Of a stretch of 64,000 nt of DNA, positions 42,893 through 52,179 are shown in pieces. Made by a program: the position numbers and the translations under genes. Under the pieces are notes generated by a model, which worked only from the letters and a program-made list of their open reading frames with translations, was not told the origin of the DNA and ran no database searches. Source of the stretch: Parafrigoribacterium_A soli (GTDB taxonomy: Bacteria; Actinomycetota; Actinomycetes; Actinomycetales; Microbacteriaceae); contig NZ_JBELNZ010000002.1 in assembly GCF_040227235.1 (NCBI RefSeq), forward strand, positions 124,001 to 188,000, in the 5' to 3' direction. Positions within the stretch are counted from its first letter, which is position 1; each line of letters starts with the position of its first letter.

Positions 42893-44893
42893 ATGGCAGC
42901 GGCATCCATCGCGCGGGTGCTGATCGACTCATCCCTGCCACAACTCGATCGCCTGTTCGACTACCGGGTGCCCGCACAGTTCGCATCGGATGCGAAGCCG
43001 GGGGTTCGCGTGCGCGTACCGCTGCGGTCCGCTGACCGCATCGCCGACGGCATCATCATCGAGCTGGTCTCCACCGTCGAATACTCCGGCACGCTGAACG
43101 AGCTCGACGCAGTGGTTTCGCCGGTGCCCATCCTTGCGCCGGAGGTGTGGGCACTGGCCAGGAGGGTCGCGGATCGCGCCGCGGGAACAGCGAACGACGT
43201 CGTGAGGCTCGCCGTTCCGAAGCGCCAGGTGCGGGTCGAGAAAGCATGGCTCGCCGAGCCCTCGGAGGAGAGACCGCCGGCGGTGCTTCGTCCGGTCCAG
43301 CCCACCAAGGCCCCCGGCTACGCGCCTGAGGCCTTCGAGCAGGCGATCGCCTCCCGCAAGCGGCTCGCGGTGGAAGTGACACCACTCGTTGCGGAGTTGC
43401 CGGGCGGCGCCTGGGTGGGCGAGTGGGCGATAGCCATGGCCGCGGCGGCGAGCGAATCGATCGCCCTCGACCAGACCGCCATCCTGTGTGTACCCGACTA
43501 TCGGGATCAGGAGCAATTGCTGGCGGCGCTGGCCGCGGTGCTCCCTCCCGAACGGATCGTGAGGCTGGATGCGCGCCAGTCCAATCCGGATCGCTACCGC
43601 GCGACGCTCGCCTGCCTCGACGATCGCGCACTCGTCGTCGTGGGCAACCGCTCGGTCGTCTACGCACCGGCGGGGCGCCTGGGACTCATCGCGCTCTGGG
43701 ACGACGGTGATCCCTTACACGCCGAGCCGCTGAGCCCCTACGTGCACTCGCGCGACGCAGCGCTCGTGCGCCAGGAACAGCAGGGCTGCGCGCTGTTCTT
43801 CTTCGCTCATTCGCGCAGCGCGGAGGTGCAACGCCTCGTGGAACTCCGGTGGCTCGATACGCTGCGGCCGCTGCGCGGTTACGCGCCGAAGGTCATCCCC
43901 ACATCACAGCAGGCGGCGCAGGACCCGCTCGCAGCACGGGCGCGCATTCCCACGACGGCGTGGAAGGAGGCGCGGGCCGCCCTCGAGCACGGACCAGTGC
44001 TCGTGCAGGTCGCCCGCCCGGGTTACGCACCCCGCCTGGCCTGCCAGGATTGCGGCCAGGCCGCCCGATGTCTGCGCTGCCAAGGCCCGCTCGGACTGAA
44101 GACCGCCCGATCGGCGCCCGCGTGCACCTGGTGCGGCGCACTCGCTGCGGAGTGGCACTGCGAGAACTGTGAGGGGCGCCGCCTGCGGCTCGTCGGACAG
44201 GGCGCGACGCGTACCGCAGAAGACCTGGGCCGCGCGTTTCCCGGTGTGAGGGTGATCATCGCCGACGGTGACCGACCGCTGCTCACCGTCGGCCCCGCGC
44301 CGGCGCTCGTGATCGCAACGAGGGGCGCCGAACCCGTGGCGGCCGGTGGCTACAGGGCGGTTCTGTTGCTCGATGGCGAGCGGATGGTTGCGCGAGAGAG
44401 TCTGCGAGTCGCCGAAGACTGTCTGCGCTGGTGGTCCAACGCCACCGCACTGGCCGCACGCGGTGCAACGACCGTGCTGGTGGGTGTCGGGGGCGCTCTC
44501 GCATCGGCGCTAGCGACCTGGCAGCTACCCGAGTACGTGCGTCAGGAACTCGCCGACCGGCGCGCACTGCGTTTCCCGCCCGCGGTACGGGTCGTCACGA
44601 TCACCGGATCGGCGACGGCGGTCGAGACAGCGCTGGCGAGCATTCCGCAGGCGGAGCATCCGGAAGACGAAGCATCGATCGATGTGCTGGGTCCGGTGGC
44701 AATCCCGAGCGGGGGAGTGCGCGCCATCGCGAGATTTGACTATGCCGCGGGCGCCAGGGTCGCCGCTGCGCTGAGGGCCGAGGTCATCCGCAATGCCACG
44801 AGCCGCCGCAAACGTGCCGCCGGTGCCGCCGGGCAGCCGCCGATGCCTACACTTAAAGTGCGCTTCGACGACACGGAGCCATTCGCTGATTGA
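42893..44893 (+). CDS. priA: Primosomal protein N' (PriA), helicase motifs missing
   Basis: The 666-aa protein is PriA-like: a 3'-DNA-binding domain (~1-110), two motor-like lobes, and eight zinc-binding Cys in CxxC pairs (C384/C387, C393/C396, C411/C414, C423/C426). The usual P-loop GxTGSGKT is absent: the expected place (~170-205) reads VGEWAIAMAAAASES. The DEEH Walker B is replaced by WDDGD at 269-273. It probably cannot hydrolyse ATP, and may keep only a replication-restart scaffold role. The ATG is 2 nt after metK; TACACT near 44847 may start fmt. Confidence 0.92.
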   Translation: MAAASIARVLIDSSLPQLDRLFDYRVPAQFASDAKPGVRVRVPLRSADRIADGIIIELVSTVEYSGTLNELDAVVSPVPILAPEVWALARRVADRAAGTANDVVRLAVPKRQVRVEKAWLAEPSEERPPAVLRPVQPTKAPGYAPEAFEQAIASRKRLAVEVTPLVAELPGGAWVGEWAIAMAAAASESIALDQTAILCVPDYRDQEQLLAALAAVLPPERIVRLDARQSNPDRYRATLACLDDRALVVVGNRSVVYAPAGRLGLIALWDDGDPLHAEPLSPYVHSRDAALVRQEQQGCALFFFAHSRSAEVQRLVELRWLDTLRPLRGYAPKVIPTSQQAAQDPLAARARIPTTAWKEARAALEHGPVLVQVARPGYAPRLACQDCGQAARCLRCQGPLGLKTARSAPACTWCGALAAEWHCENCEGRRLRLVGQGATRTAEDLGRAFPGVRVIIADGDRPLLTVGPAPALVIATRGAEPVAAGGYRAVLLLDGERMVARESLRVAEDCLRWWSNATALAARGATTVLVGVGGALASALATWQLPEYVRQELADRRALRFPPAVRVVTITGSATAVETALASIPQAEHPEDEASIDVLGPVAIPSGGVRAIARFDYAAGARVAAALRAEVIRNATSRRKRAAGAAGQPPMPTLKVRFDDTEPFAD

Positions 44894-44923
44894 TCACGGT
44901 GCCGACCGTGAGGAACGGTTCCT

Positions 44924-45853
44924 GTGCCAGCTCTCTCCCTTGTCTTCGCCGGCAGTCCCGCCGTCGCCGTCCCGAGCCTCGTCGCGCTCCATGCGAGTGG
45001 CCACCGGATTGCGGCGGTCGTCACCCGCGAGGATTCGGCGCAGGGCCGACGCCGCACCGTGACCCCGACGGCGGTGGCGGATGCCGCGGGCGCGCTCGGC
45101 CTCCCGGCCATCAAGGCGAACCGACTCACCGGCAGTGCCACCGAGCAGATCTCGGAGCTGAACGCGGATCTCGGCGTCATCGTCGCGTACGGCGGCCTCG
45201 TGCGTGAACCGCTGTTGAGCGCGCCGCGACTGGGCTGGATCAATCTGCACTTCTCGCTCCTCCCGCGCTGGCGAGGCGCGGCACCGGTGCAGCACGCCAT
45301 CATGGCCGGTGACGACCTGACCGGAGCATCCGTCTTTCGTCTCGTCGAGGAACTCGACGCGGGTGACGTCTACGGTCAGCTGACGCAGTCGATCGGAGCC
45401 CACGAGACCTCAGGCGAATTGCTCGACTCGCTCGCCGAAGCCGGTGCCGAACTGCTGCTGCGCGTGGTCGATGCCATCGCCGACGGCACCGCGCGAGCGG
45501 AGGCACAGCAGGGTGACGTGACCCTCGCTCCCAAGCTGACGCTCGACGACGGCCGCATCGACTGGGCGGCGGATGTCGGCACGATCGATCGCCTGATCCG
45601 GGGCGTGACGCCGGAGCCCGGGGCATTCACGACCATAGACGGCGCACGATTCAAGGTGCTGCGGGCTGCGCCGGCGCAGAGCGCCGCGCCGCTCCAACCC
45701 GGCGCGCTGGCAGCGGAGGGACGCAGCGTGCTCGTCGGAACCGGCACGAGTCCACTCGAGTTGTTCACCGTGCAGCCGGCGGGCAAGAAGCCCATGCCCG
45801 CGATCGACTGGTGGCGTGGGCGCAGCGCGAAATCCGGGTCGGTGGCCGAATGA
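44924..45853 (+). CDS. fmt: Methionyl-tRNA formyltransferase
   Basis: Fmt formylates initiator Met-tRNA. The 309-aa protein opens with LSLVFAGSPAVAVPSL and has the formyl-THF site HFSLLPRWRGAAPVQHAI and the LDAGDVYGQ segment; the C-terminal OB-like domain follows. GTG with GAGGAAC upstream is the start. No def gene is adjacent. The stop overlaps the rsmB ATG by 4 nt. Confidence 0.97.
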   Translation: MPALSLVFAGSPAVAVPSLVALHASGHRIAAVVTREDSAQGRRRTVTPTAVADAAGALGLPAIKANRLTGSATEQISELNADLGVIVAYGGLVREPLLSAPRLGWINLHFSLLPRWRGAAPVQHAIMAGDDLTGASVFRLVEELDAGDVYGQLTQSIGAHETSGELLDSLAEAGAELLLRVVDAIADGTARAEAQQGDVTLAPKLTLDDGRIDWAADVGTIDRLIRGVTPEPGAFTTIDGARFKVLRAAPAQSAAPLQPGALAAEGRSVLVGTGTSPLELFTVQPAGKKPMPAIDWWRGRSAKSGSVAE

Positions 45854-47241
45854 ACGCGCGGCCGGCCCCCGCCGGGCACGTGCAGCAGGCTCGCCGCATC
45901 GCCTTCGAGATCATCACTGCGGTGCGCGAGTCGGATGCCTACGCGAACCTTCTGCTGCCCGTCAAGCTCCAGCGCGCGCGCCTGAACAGCCAGGATGCAG
46001 CCTTCGCGACCGAACTCAGCTACGGCACGCTGCGCCGCCAGGGCTACTACGACGCGGTGATCGAGATTGCCGCCGGGCGCTCCATCGACAGCATCGACGC
46101 ACAGGTGCTCGACGTGCTCCGGCTCGGCGCCCACCAGTTGCTCTCGATGCGGGTCGCCTCGCACGCCGCCGTCAACGAATCGGTGTCGCTCGCGCGCGAG
46201 GTCGCGTCTCGCTCCGCATCCGGGTTCGTCAACGCCGTTCTGCGCACCATCACTCGCAGTTCCAGCGAGGAGTGGCAGCACAGGGTGCTCACGTCCGCCC
46301 GCGGCCAGGACGAGCGGCTGTCGGTCGAGCACTCGCATCCGGTCTGGATCGTCAGGGCGTTTCGGCAGGCCCTGACCGCTGAGGGGCGTGCCGACGAGTT
46401 GGCCGACCTCCTCACGGCCGACAACGTGGCGCCGCGCGTGAGTCTTGTCGCCCTTCCGGCAATCGCCTCGGTCGCGGAACTCGACGGAGCGCATGACGCG
46501 ATCTATTCGCCCGTGGGCGCGACGATCGACGGGGGAGACCCCTCGGACTTCGCGGCCGTGCGAGAGGGTCGCGCTCGAGTGCAGGACGAGGGGTCCCAGC
46601 TCGCCGCGCTTGCCCTGAGCCGGGCTCGACCGATCGCGCCAGGGGAGCGCTGGCTGGATATGTGCGCCGGTCCAGGCGGTAAGGCGGCGCTTCTCGCCGC
46701 GGAGGCGATCGCCGGGGGAGCGACTCTCGTCGCCAACGAGGTCGCCCCGGCACGGGCAAAGCTCGTGGAGAAGGCCCTTGCCGCGTTGCCTGACCCGCCA
46801 CAGGTGCTCGTACAGGACGGCGTACAACTCGGCAAGCAACTCCCGGGCCAGTTCGATCGCGTCCTTCTCGACGCGCCATGCACGGGACTCGGCGCGCTGC
46901 GGCGACGCCCCGAAGCGCGCTGGCGCAAGCGACCGGCCGATGTCGCCGAGCTGTCGAGGCTCCAGTCCGCGCTGCTCGATTCCGCCCTCACCGCCTTGAA
47001 GCCCGGCGGAATACTCGCCTACGTCACCTGCTCGCCGCACCTCGGCGAGACCCGGAGCGTCGTCGCCGAGGCGCTGGCAAGGCGGGGTGAGAAGGTGACC
47101 CGGCTTGACACCTCGGCCGTGCTCGACACCGTGACGACGCATCCGCTCGACCTTCCGGAGACCGATGGTCACGTGCAGCTGTGGCCGCATCGCCACGGCA
47201 CGGACGCCATGTTCATCTGCCTGTTCCAGAAGCACGAGTGA
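45850..47241 (+). CDS. rsmB: 16S rRNA m5C967 methyltransferase RsmB
   Basis: RsmB methylates a cytosine in 16S rRNA using SAM. The 463-aa protein has a NusB-like RNA-binding N-terminus (ARRIAFEIITAVRESDAYANLLL, ~ residues 14-36) and a Rossmann methyltransferase with SAM motif DMCAGPGGKAALLA, DAPCTGLGALRRRPE and VTCSPH, which hold the two catalytic Cys. ATG 45850 lies in ATGA with the fmt stop; in-frame upstream codons are rejected. Confidence 0.95.
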   Translation: MNARPAPAGHVQQARRIAFEIITAVRESDAYANLLLPVKLQRARLNSQDAAFATELSYGTLRRQGYYDAVIEIAAGRSIDSIDAQVLDVLRLGAHQLLSMRVASHAAVNESVSLAREVASRSASGFVNAVLRTITRSSSEEWQHRVLTSARGQDERLSVEHSHPVWIVRAFRQALTAEGRADELADLLTADNVAPRVSLVALPAIASVAELDGAHDAIYSPVGATIDGGDPSDFAAVREGRARVQDEGSQLAALALSRARPIAPGERWLDMCAGPGGKAALLAAEAIAGGATLVANEVAPARAKLVEKALAALPDPPQVLVQDGVQLGKQLPGQFDRVLLDAPCTGLGALRRRPEARWRKRPADVAELSRLQSALLDSALTALKPGGILAYVTCSPHLGETRSVVAEALARRGEKVTRLDTSAVLDTVTTHPLDLPETDGHVQLWPHRHGTDAMFICLFQKHE

Positions 47242-47253
47242 GCGCGTCCCGGT

Positions 47254-47259
47254 TAGGGT
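47254..47259 (+). promoter_or_regulatory. -10 box of rpe (leaderless)
   Basis: TAGGGT is followed by 6 nt and then ATG 47266, with no Shine-Dalgarno. Confidence 0.55.
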
Positions 47260-47265
47260 AATCGC

Positions 47266-47928
47266 ATGGCAGTGCGCATCAACCCGAGCATCCTGACGGC
47301 GGATTTCGCGAACCTCGAGCAAGAACTGGGACGCATCGCGAACTCCGACCTCATCCACGTCGATGTCATGGACAATCACTTCGTGCCGAACCTGACCTTC
47401 GGGCCGCGGATGGTCGAGAGCCTGCAGGCCGTGACGCCGAAGCCGCTCGACGTGCACCTGATGATCGACGACGCGGACCGCTGGGCTCCGGGGTACGCCG
47501 AGCTCGGCGCCTACTCGGTTACCTTCCACGCCGAGGCGACGACGGATGCCGTAGCACTCGCGCGGCGCCTCCGCCAGATAGGCGCTCGCGCCGGCATCGC
47601 GCTGAAGCCCGCGACACCGGCCGAGGCGTACCTCGACCTGCTCGGCGAATTCGACCAGGTGCTCGTCATGACGGTCGAGCCCGGCTTCGGCGGGCAGTCG
47701 TTCATGGAGGAGACCATGCCGAAGCTCGCGCAGCTTCGCGCGGCTGCACAGCGAACCGGCCTGGATGTCTGGCTCCAGGTGGACGGCGGAGTCAACGAGA
47801 AGACGATCGGCATCGCCGCGGAGGCGGGTGCGGACACCTTCGTCGCCGGTTCCAGTGTGTTCAACGCCGTTGATCCCGCGGCCCAGATCGAACTCCTCCG
47901 CGCCGCCGCGACGGCACATTCGCACTAG
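47266..47928 (+). CDS. rpe: Ribulose-phosphate 3-epimerase
   Basis: Rpe interconverts ribulose 5-phosphate and xylulose 5-phosphate. The 220-aa TIM barrel has INPSILTADFANLEQEL, the metal ligands in HVDVMDNHFVPNLTFGP, LDVHLMI and the phosphate-binding VDGGVNEKTI and AGSSVF loops. It starts 24 nt after rsmB. Confidence 0.97.
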   Translation: MAVRINPSILTADFANLEQELGRIANSDLIHVDVMDNHFVPNLTFGPRMVESLQAVTPKPLDVHLMIDDADRWAPGYAELGAYSVTFHAEATTDAVALARRLRQIGARAGIALKPATPAEAYLDLLGEFDQVLVMTVEPGFGGQSFMEETMPKLAQLRAAAQRTGLDVWLQVDGGVNEKTIGIAAEAGADTFVAGSSVFNAVDPAAQIELLRAAATAHSH

Positions 47929-47978
47929 GCGATCACCCGCTCGCGCATCCGCACTGCACGATCTGCTTGGATGGTCCT

Positions 47979-48353
47979 ATGAGCGAGTTCAATAAGACCA
48001 AGCCGGAGATCGAGTTCTACGAGGGCGAAGCGCCCGATGAACTGGTGAGCATCGATATCGAGGTGGGTGACGGCGCGGAGGCGACGCCCGGAGCGACCGT
48101 GGATGTGCACTATCTCGGCGTCGACCTCGAGACGGGCGAGGAGTTCGACTCGTCGTGGAGCCGCGGCCAGTCGGTGAACTTCCCACTGAGGAGCCTCATT
48201 GCGGGCTGGCAGGAGGGAATCCCCGGAATGCGCGTCGGCGGCAGGCGCCAGCTCGTCGTTCCGCCGCAGCTCGCCTATGGTCCCGCCGGCGGCGGACACC
48301 AGCTCTCCGGGCGCACCCTGATCTTCGTCATCGATCTGCTGGGCGTCAGCTGA
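47979..48353 (+). CDS. FKBP-type peptidyl-prolyl isomerase
   Basis: The 124-aa cytosolic protein is a single FKBP domain: VDVHYLGVDLETGEEFDSSW, the FPLRSLIAGWQEGIPGMRVGG segment (residues ~68-88), and the end VPPQLAYGPAGGGHQLSGRTLIFVIDLL. There is no signal peptide or membrane helix. ATG 47979 is preferred over an in-frame TTG at 47967. It sits between rpe and hisE with no obvious functional tie to histidine synthesis. Confidence 0.94.
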   Translation: MSEFNKTKPEIEFYEGEAPDELVSIDIEVGDGAEATPGATVDVHYLGVDLETGEEFDSSWSRGQSVNFPLRSLIAGWQEGIPGMRVGGRRQLVVPPQLAYGPAGGGHQLSGRTLIFVIDLLGVS

Positions 48354-48366
48354 CCCTCGCGACCGG

Positions 48367-48372
48367 TAACGT
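48367..48372 (+). promoter_or_regulatory. -10 box of hisE (leaderless)
   Basis: TAACGT is followed by 7 nt and then GTG 48380. No Shine-Dalgarno is visible between the FKBP stop and this GTG. Confidence 0.5.
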
Positions 48373-48379
48373 TGACCCT

Positions 48380-48643
48380 GTGAAAACGTTCGACGACCTC
48401 TTTCAGGAGCTGGGCGAGCGCGCCGCCACCCGCCCAGCCGGTTCCGGTACGGTTGCCGAGCTGGATGCCGGAGTGCACGCGATCGGCAAGAAGATCGTGG
48501 AAGAGGCCGCAGAGGTCTGGATGGCCGCGGAGTTCCAGAGTGACGATGAGACGGCGATGGAGATCTCCCAGCTGCTGTATCACCTGCAGGTACTGATGCT
48601 CGCGAAGGGCTTGACGACGGCGGATGTCTACCGACATCTGTGA
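48380..48643 (+). CDS. hisE: Phosphoribosyl-ATP diphosphatase
   Basis: HisE removes pyrophosphate from PR-ATP, step two of histidine synthesis. The 87-aa all-helical MazG-like protein has TFDDLFQELGERAA and the metal-binding KKIVEEAAEVWMAAE. It starts at GTG 48380; the frame is open further upstream, but family length and the TAACGT box support this start. hisG follows after 55 nt. Confidence 0.95.
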   Translation: MKTFDDLFQELGERAATRPAGSGTVAELDAGVHAIGKKIVEEAAEVWMAAEFQSDDETAMEISQLLYHLQVLMLAKGLTTADVYRHL

Positions 48644-48698
48644 TGCGCCAGTCTCCACCGACCCGCATCATTCACCCGACACGTAAAGAGAAGCCACC

Positions 48699-49538
48699 AT
48701 GCTGCGCATTGCAGTTCCCAATAAGGGTTCGCTGTCCGACACCGCCATCCAGATGTTGTTCGAGGCGGGGTACGTCATCCGTCGCGATCCGAAGGAACTC
48801 ATCGTCTCCGACCCTCGCAACGAGGTCGAGTTCTTCTACCTGAGGCCGCGTGACATCGCGACCTACGTCGGTTCCGGCGCCCTCGACGTGGGCATCACCG
48901 GTCGCGACCTGCTGCTCGACTCTGGCAGCGCCGCCGTGGAGATCGCCCACCTCGACTTCGGCGGGTCGACATTCCGCTTCGCCGGCCCCGCAGGTCGCTT
49001 CGCTGAGCTGTCCGAACTCGACGGCATCCGCGTGGCCACGAGCTATCCCGGGCTCGTCGGAGGTTTCCTCGCGGCGAACGGCATCTCGGCCGAACTCGTT
49101 CGACTCGACGGCGCCGTCGAGTCGGCGGTGCGCCTCGGTGTGGCGGATGCCGTTGCCGACGTCGTCTCCACCGGCACGACGCTCCGGCAGCAGGGCCTCG
49201 AGATCTTCGGCCCCGTCATCCTCGAATCCACCGCGGTGTTGATCAGCGCACGCGAAGATCTCGCGGGACTCTCGACGTTCCAGCGCCGCCTGCAGGGCGT
49301 GCTCGTGGCGCGGCAGTACGTGCTCATGGACTACGACCTTCCCGCCGACCTGATCGAGCGCGCCTCGGCCATCACGCCCGGCCTCGAATCGCCGACGGTG
49401 TCGCCGCTGCGCGATCGCGATTGGGTGGCAGTGCGAGTGATGGTTCCGCGCGCCGAAACCAACTCGATCATGGACGCGCTCTACGACCTCGGAGCTAGGG
49501 CCATCCTGGTGAGCCCGATCCACGCGGCGCGGATCTGA
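48699..49538 (+). CDS. hisG: ATP phosphoribosyltransferase (long form)
   Basis: HisG catalyses the first, feedback-inhibited step of histidine synthesis. The 279-aa length shows the long form with a C-terminal histidine-binding domain (~ residues 205-279), so no HisZ partner is needed. It begins MLRIAVPNKGSLSDTAIQM and has the PRPP loop DVVSTGTTLRQQGLE. Confidence 0.97.
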   Translation: MLRIAVPNKGSLSDTAIQMLFEAGYVIRRDPKELIVSDPRNEVEFFYLRPRDIATYVGSGALDVGITGRDLLLDSGSAAVEIAHLDFGGSTFRFAGPAGRFAELSELDGIRVATSYPGLVGGFLAANGISAELVRLDGAVESAVRLGVADAVADVVSTGTTLRQQGLEIFGPVILESTAVLISAREDLAGLSTFQRRLQGVLVARQYVLMDYDLPADLIERASAITPGLESPTVSPLRDRDWVAVRVMVPRAETNSIMDALYDLGARAILVSPIHAARI

Positions 49539-49540
49539 CG

Positions 49541-50293
49541 ATGACCGTCGCGGTGCGCGTCATCCCGTGCCTGGACGTCGCTGCCGGGCGTGTGGTCAAG
49601 GGTGTCAATTTCCAGAACCTGCGCGACGCGGGTGATCCCGTCGAGTTGGCCGCCCGCTATTACGAGCAGGGCGCCGACGAGCTCACCTTCCTCGATGTCA
49701 CGGCGACGGTGGATGAGCGATCGACGACCTACGATGTCGTCCGCGCGACCGCTGAACAGGTCTTCATACCTCTCACTGTCGGCGGAGGCATCCGTTCTGC
49801 CGAGGATGTGGCGAGACTCCTGGCGAGCGGCGCGGATAAGGTCGGGGTCAACAGCGCGGCAATCGCCCGGCCGGAGCTCATCGGCGAGATCGCCGACCGA
49901 TTCGGCTCGCAGGTTCTCGTGCTCTCCCTCGACGTCAAGCGGTCCCATGGGTCGTTCATCGTGACGACCCACGGTGGGCGCACCGAGACGGCGCTGAACG
50001 CGCTCGACTGGGCCGCGGAGGCGATCGACCGCGGCGTGGGCGAGTTGCTCGTGAACTCGATCGACGCCGACGGCACGCGCGCCGGCTTCGACCTGGAACT
50101 CATCTCGGCCATGCGGGAGCTCAGTTCGGTGCCCGTGATCGCCAGCGGGGGAGCGGGCGCCGTGGAGCACTTCGCGCCCGCCATCGCGTCTGGCGCGGAC
50201 GCCGTGCTCGCCGCATCCGTATTCCACGACGGAGACATGACCGTGGGTGACGTCAAGCGCGGGCTCGCGGCCGCGGGAATGCTGGTGAGGTAG
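49541..50293 (+). CDS. hisF: Imidazole glycerol phosphate synthase cyclase subunit HisF
   Basis: HisF with HisH makes IGP and AICAR. The 250-aa TIM barrel has RVIPCLDVAAGRVVKGVNF (with the catalytic Asp), FLDVTATVDERSTTYDVV and the second-half ELLVNSIDADGTRAGFDLEL. It begins 2 nt after hisG. hisH, hisA, hisB, hisC and hisD are not in the window. Confidence 0.97.
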   Translation: MTVAVRVIPCLDVAAGRVVKGVNFQNLRDAGDPVELAARYYEQGADELTFLDVTATVDERSTTYDVVRATAEQVFIPLTVGGGIRSAEDVARLLASGADKVGVNSAAIARPELIGEIADRFGSQVLVLSLDVKRSHGSFIVTTHGGRTETALNALDWAAEAIDRGVGELLVNSIDADGTRAGFDLELISAMRELSSVPVIASGGAGAVEHFAPAIASGADAVLAASVFHDGDMTVGDVKRGLAAAGMLVR

Positions 50294-50297
50294 AGAC

Positions 50298-50666
50298 ATG
50301 GACAACGCAACGCTAGAGGCCGTCGTCGATCGCGCGGTATTCAACTCCGACGGGCTGCTGCCCGCCATCATCCAACAGCACGACAGCCTCGAGGTGCTGA
50401 TGCTCGGCTGGATGGATGCCGAGGCACTGCGCCGCACCCTCACCGAGGGCAGGGTCACCTTCTGGAGTCGCTCACGCAAGGAGTACTGGCGCAAGGGCGA
50501 CACCTCGGGTCACGTGCAGTACGTTCGGGGCGCAGCGTTTGACTGCGATGCCGACACACTCCTTGTCTCCGTGGACCAGATCGGTGCCGCCTGCCACACG
50601 GGCGCGAGGCGCTGCTTCGACGTCGACCCGCTCGACCCGATGACCGAGCGAGGTCCCGATGAGTGA
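50298..50666 (+). CDS. hisI: Phosphoribosyl-AMP cyclohydrolase
   Basis: HisI opens the adenine ring of PR-AMP. The 122-aa zinc enzyme has VLMLGWMDAEALRRTLTEG, WSRSRKEYWRKGDTSGHVQ, the metal-binding Asp in FDCDADTLLV and the Cys of AACHTGARRCF. It starts 4 nt after hisF and overlaps trpE by 8 nt, coupling the his and trp genes. Confidence 0.97.
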   Translation: MDNATLEAVVDRAVFNSDGLLPAIIQQHDSLEVLMLGWMDAEALRRTLTEGRVTFWSRSRKEYWRKGDTSGHVQYVRGAAFDCDADTLLVSVDQIGAACHTGARRCFDVDPLDPMTERGPDE

Positions 50667-52179
50667 GACCACGAGCTTCGATCAGTTCGCCGCGCTGCTG
50701 GGCGATCACCGGGTCGTCCCGGTCATCCGCGAGCTCTTCGCCGACGGCGAGACGCCGGTGGGCATCTATCGCAAGCTCGCCGGCGGAGCACCCGGCACCT
50801 TCCTGCTCGAATCAGCGGAGCAGGGCGGAATCTGGTCCCGTTACTCGTTCATCGGTGTGTCCTCCTTCGGCGTGCTGACCCAGCGCGCGGATGCCGCGGT
50901 CTGGCTCGACTACGGACTGTCCGCCGAGCGCGCGCTCGGTTCCGAGTGCCCGTCCGCGCCGCTCGAGGCGCTCGCGCATCTCTACGAGCGGTGGACAACG
51001 CCTCCGGTGCCCGGGCATCCGCCACTCACGGGCGGACTCGTCGGCTTTGTCGGCTGGGAGGCCATCCGACAGATCGAGCGACTGCCTAACCCCCCGCAGT
51101 CTGACTTCTCGATTCCGGGACAGGCCTTCAGCTTCGTAGCGGAACTCGTGGTCGTCGACCATGCCACCGGCAACGTTCTGCTGATCGCAACCGCGCTCAA
51201 CGACGGTGAGGCCGACTGCGAAGCCCTGTGGGCCGAGGCGCAGAGCAGGCTCGACTCGATGCAGGAGCGGCTCTCGATGCCCTCGGAGGCGTGGCTGGCC
51301 GAGGTCGATCTCTCGGTGCAGGCGACACCCGTGCCTCGGATGCAGGCGAGCGAGTTCCACGGACTCGTCGAACGTGCGAAGCAGCATATCCGGGACGGCG
51401 ACGTCTTTCAGGTCGTGATCTCGCAGCGCTTCGACCACGAGATCACCGCGCATCCGATCGACGTGTATCGCGTGCTGCGCACCCTCAATCCGAGTCCGTA
51501 CATGTACCTGATGTCGCTCCTCGACGACTCGGGGGAGCCGTACTGGATCGTGGGCTCCTCGCCCGAGGCCCTCGTCAAGGTGGACCGCCGTCGCGTCTAC
51601 ATGCATCCGATCGCCGGCTCGCGACCGCGCGGCGGTGGCCCCGAGGAGGACCTCGCGCTGGCGGAGGAGCTCTTGGCCGACCCCAAGGAGCGCGCGGAGC
51701 ACCTCATGCTCGTCGACCTGGCCCGAAACGACCTTCTCAAGGTCTGCGTTCCGGGCACCGTCGAGGTGAGCGAGTTCATGCAGGTCGAGCGCTTCAGCCA
51801 CATCATGCACCTGGTCTCCTCCGTCGAGGGTGACCTGCGACCGAATGCCCACTCGCTCGATGTCTTCACCGCCACCTTCCCGGCCGGCACGCTTTCGGGC
51901 GCGCCGAAGCCCCGAGCGCTCGAAATCATCGACGAACTCGAGGTCTCGCAGCGCGGCCTCTACGGCGGCGTCGTAGGCTACTTCGGGTTCTCCGGCGACC
52001 TCGATCTCGCGATCGCCATCCGCACAACGACGATCGCCGGAGGCATGGCTCGCGTGCAGGCCGGTGCGGGACTCGTGGCCGATTCCGACCCTGAGACCGA
52101 GCACCGCGAGGCCCAGAACAAGGCCGCCGCACCCCTGCGGGCGGTCGCGGTCGCCAACTCGATGCGAAGGTTGAGTTGA
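50659..52179 (+). CDS. trpE: Anthranilate synthase component I
   Basis: TrpE makes anthranilate from chorismate. The 506-aa protein has the N-terminal segment PGTFLLESAEQGGIWSRYSF (LLES, a tryptophan-binding site), and the chorismate-binding core with FQVVISQRFDHEI, PIAGSRPRGGGPEED and TFPAGTLSGAPKPRALEII. trpG and trpD are not in the window, so the amidotransferase must be encoded elsewhere. Confidence 0.96.
   Translation: MSETTSFDQFAALLGDHRVVPVIRELFADGETPVGIYRKLAGGAPGTFLLESAEQGGIWSRYSFIGVSSFGVLTQRADAAVWLDYGLSAERALGSECPSAPLEALAHLYERWTTPPVPGHPPLTGGLVGFVGWEAIRQIERLPNPPQSDFSIPGQAFSFVAELVVVDHATGNVLLIATALNDGEADCEALWAEAQSRLDSMQERLSMPSEAWLAEVDLSVQATPVPRMQASEFHGLVERAKQHIRDGDVFQVVISQRFDHEITAHPIDVYRVLRTLNPSPYMYLMSLLDDSGEPYWIVGSSPEALVKVDRRRVYMHPIAGSRPRGGGPEEDLALAEELLADPKERAEHLMLVDLARNDLLKVCVPGTVEVSEFMQVERFSHIMHLVSSVEGDLRPNAHSLDVFTATFPAGTLSGAPKPRALEIIDELEVSQRGLYGGVVGYFGFSGDLDLAIAIRTTTIAGGMARVQAGAGLVADSDPETEHREAQNKAAAPLRAVAVANSMRRLS

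Noticed and set aside
48640..48698. His-leader peptide before hisG
   Set aside because: The 55-nt gap has no run of His codons and no attenuator hairpin.
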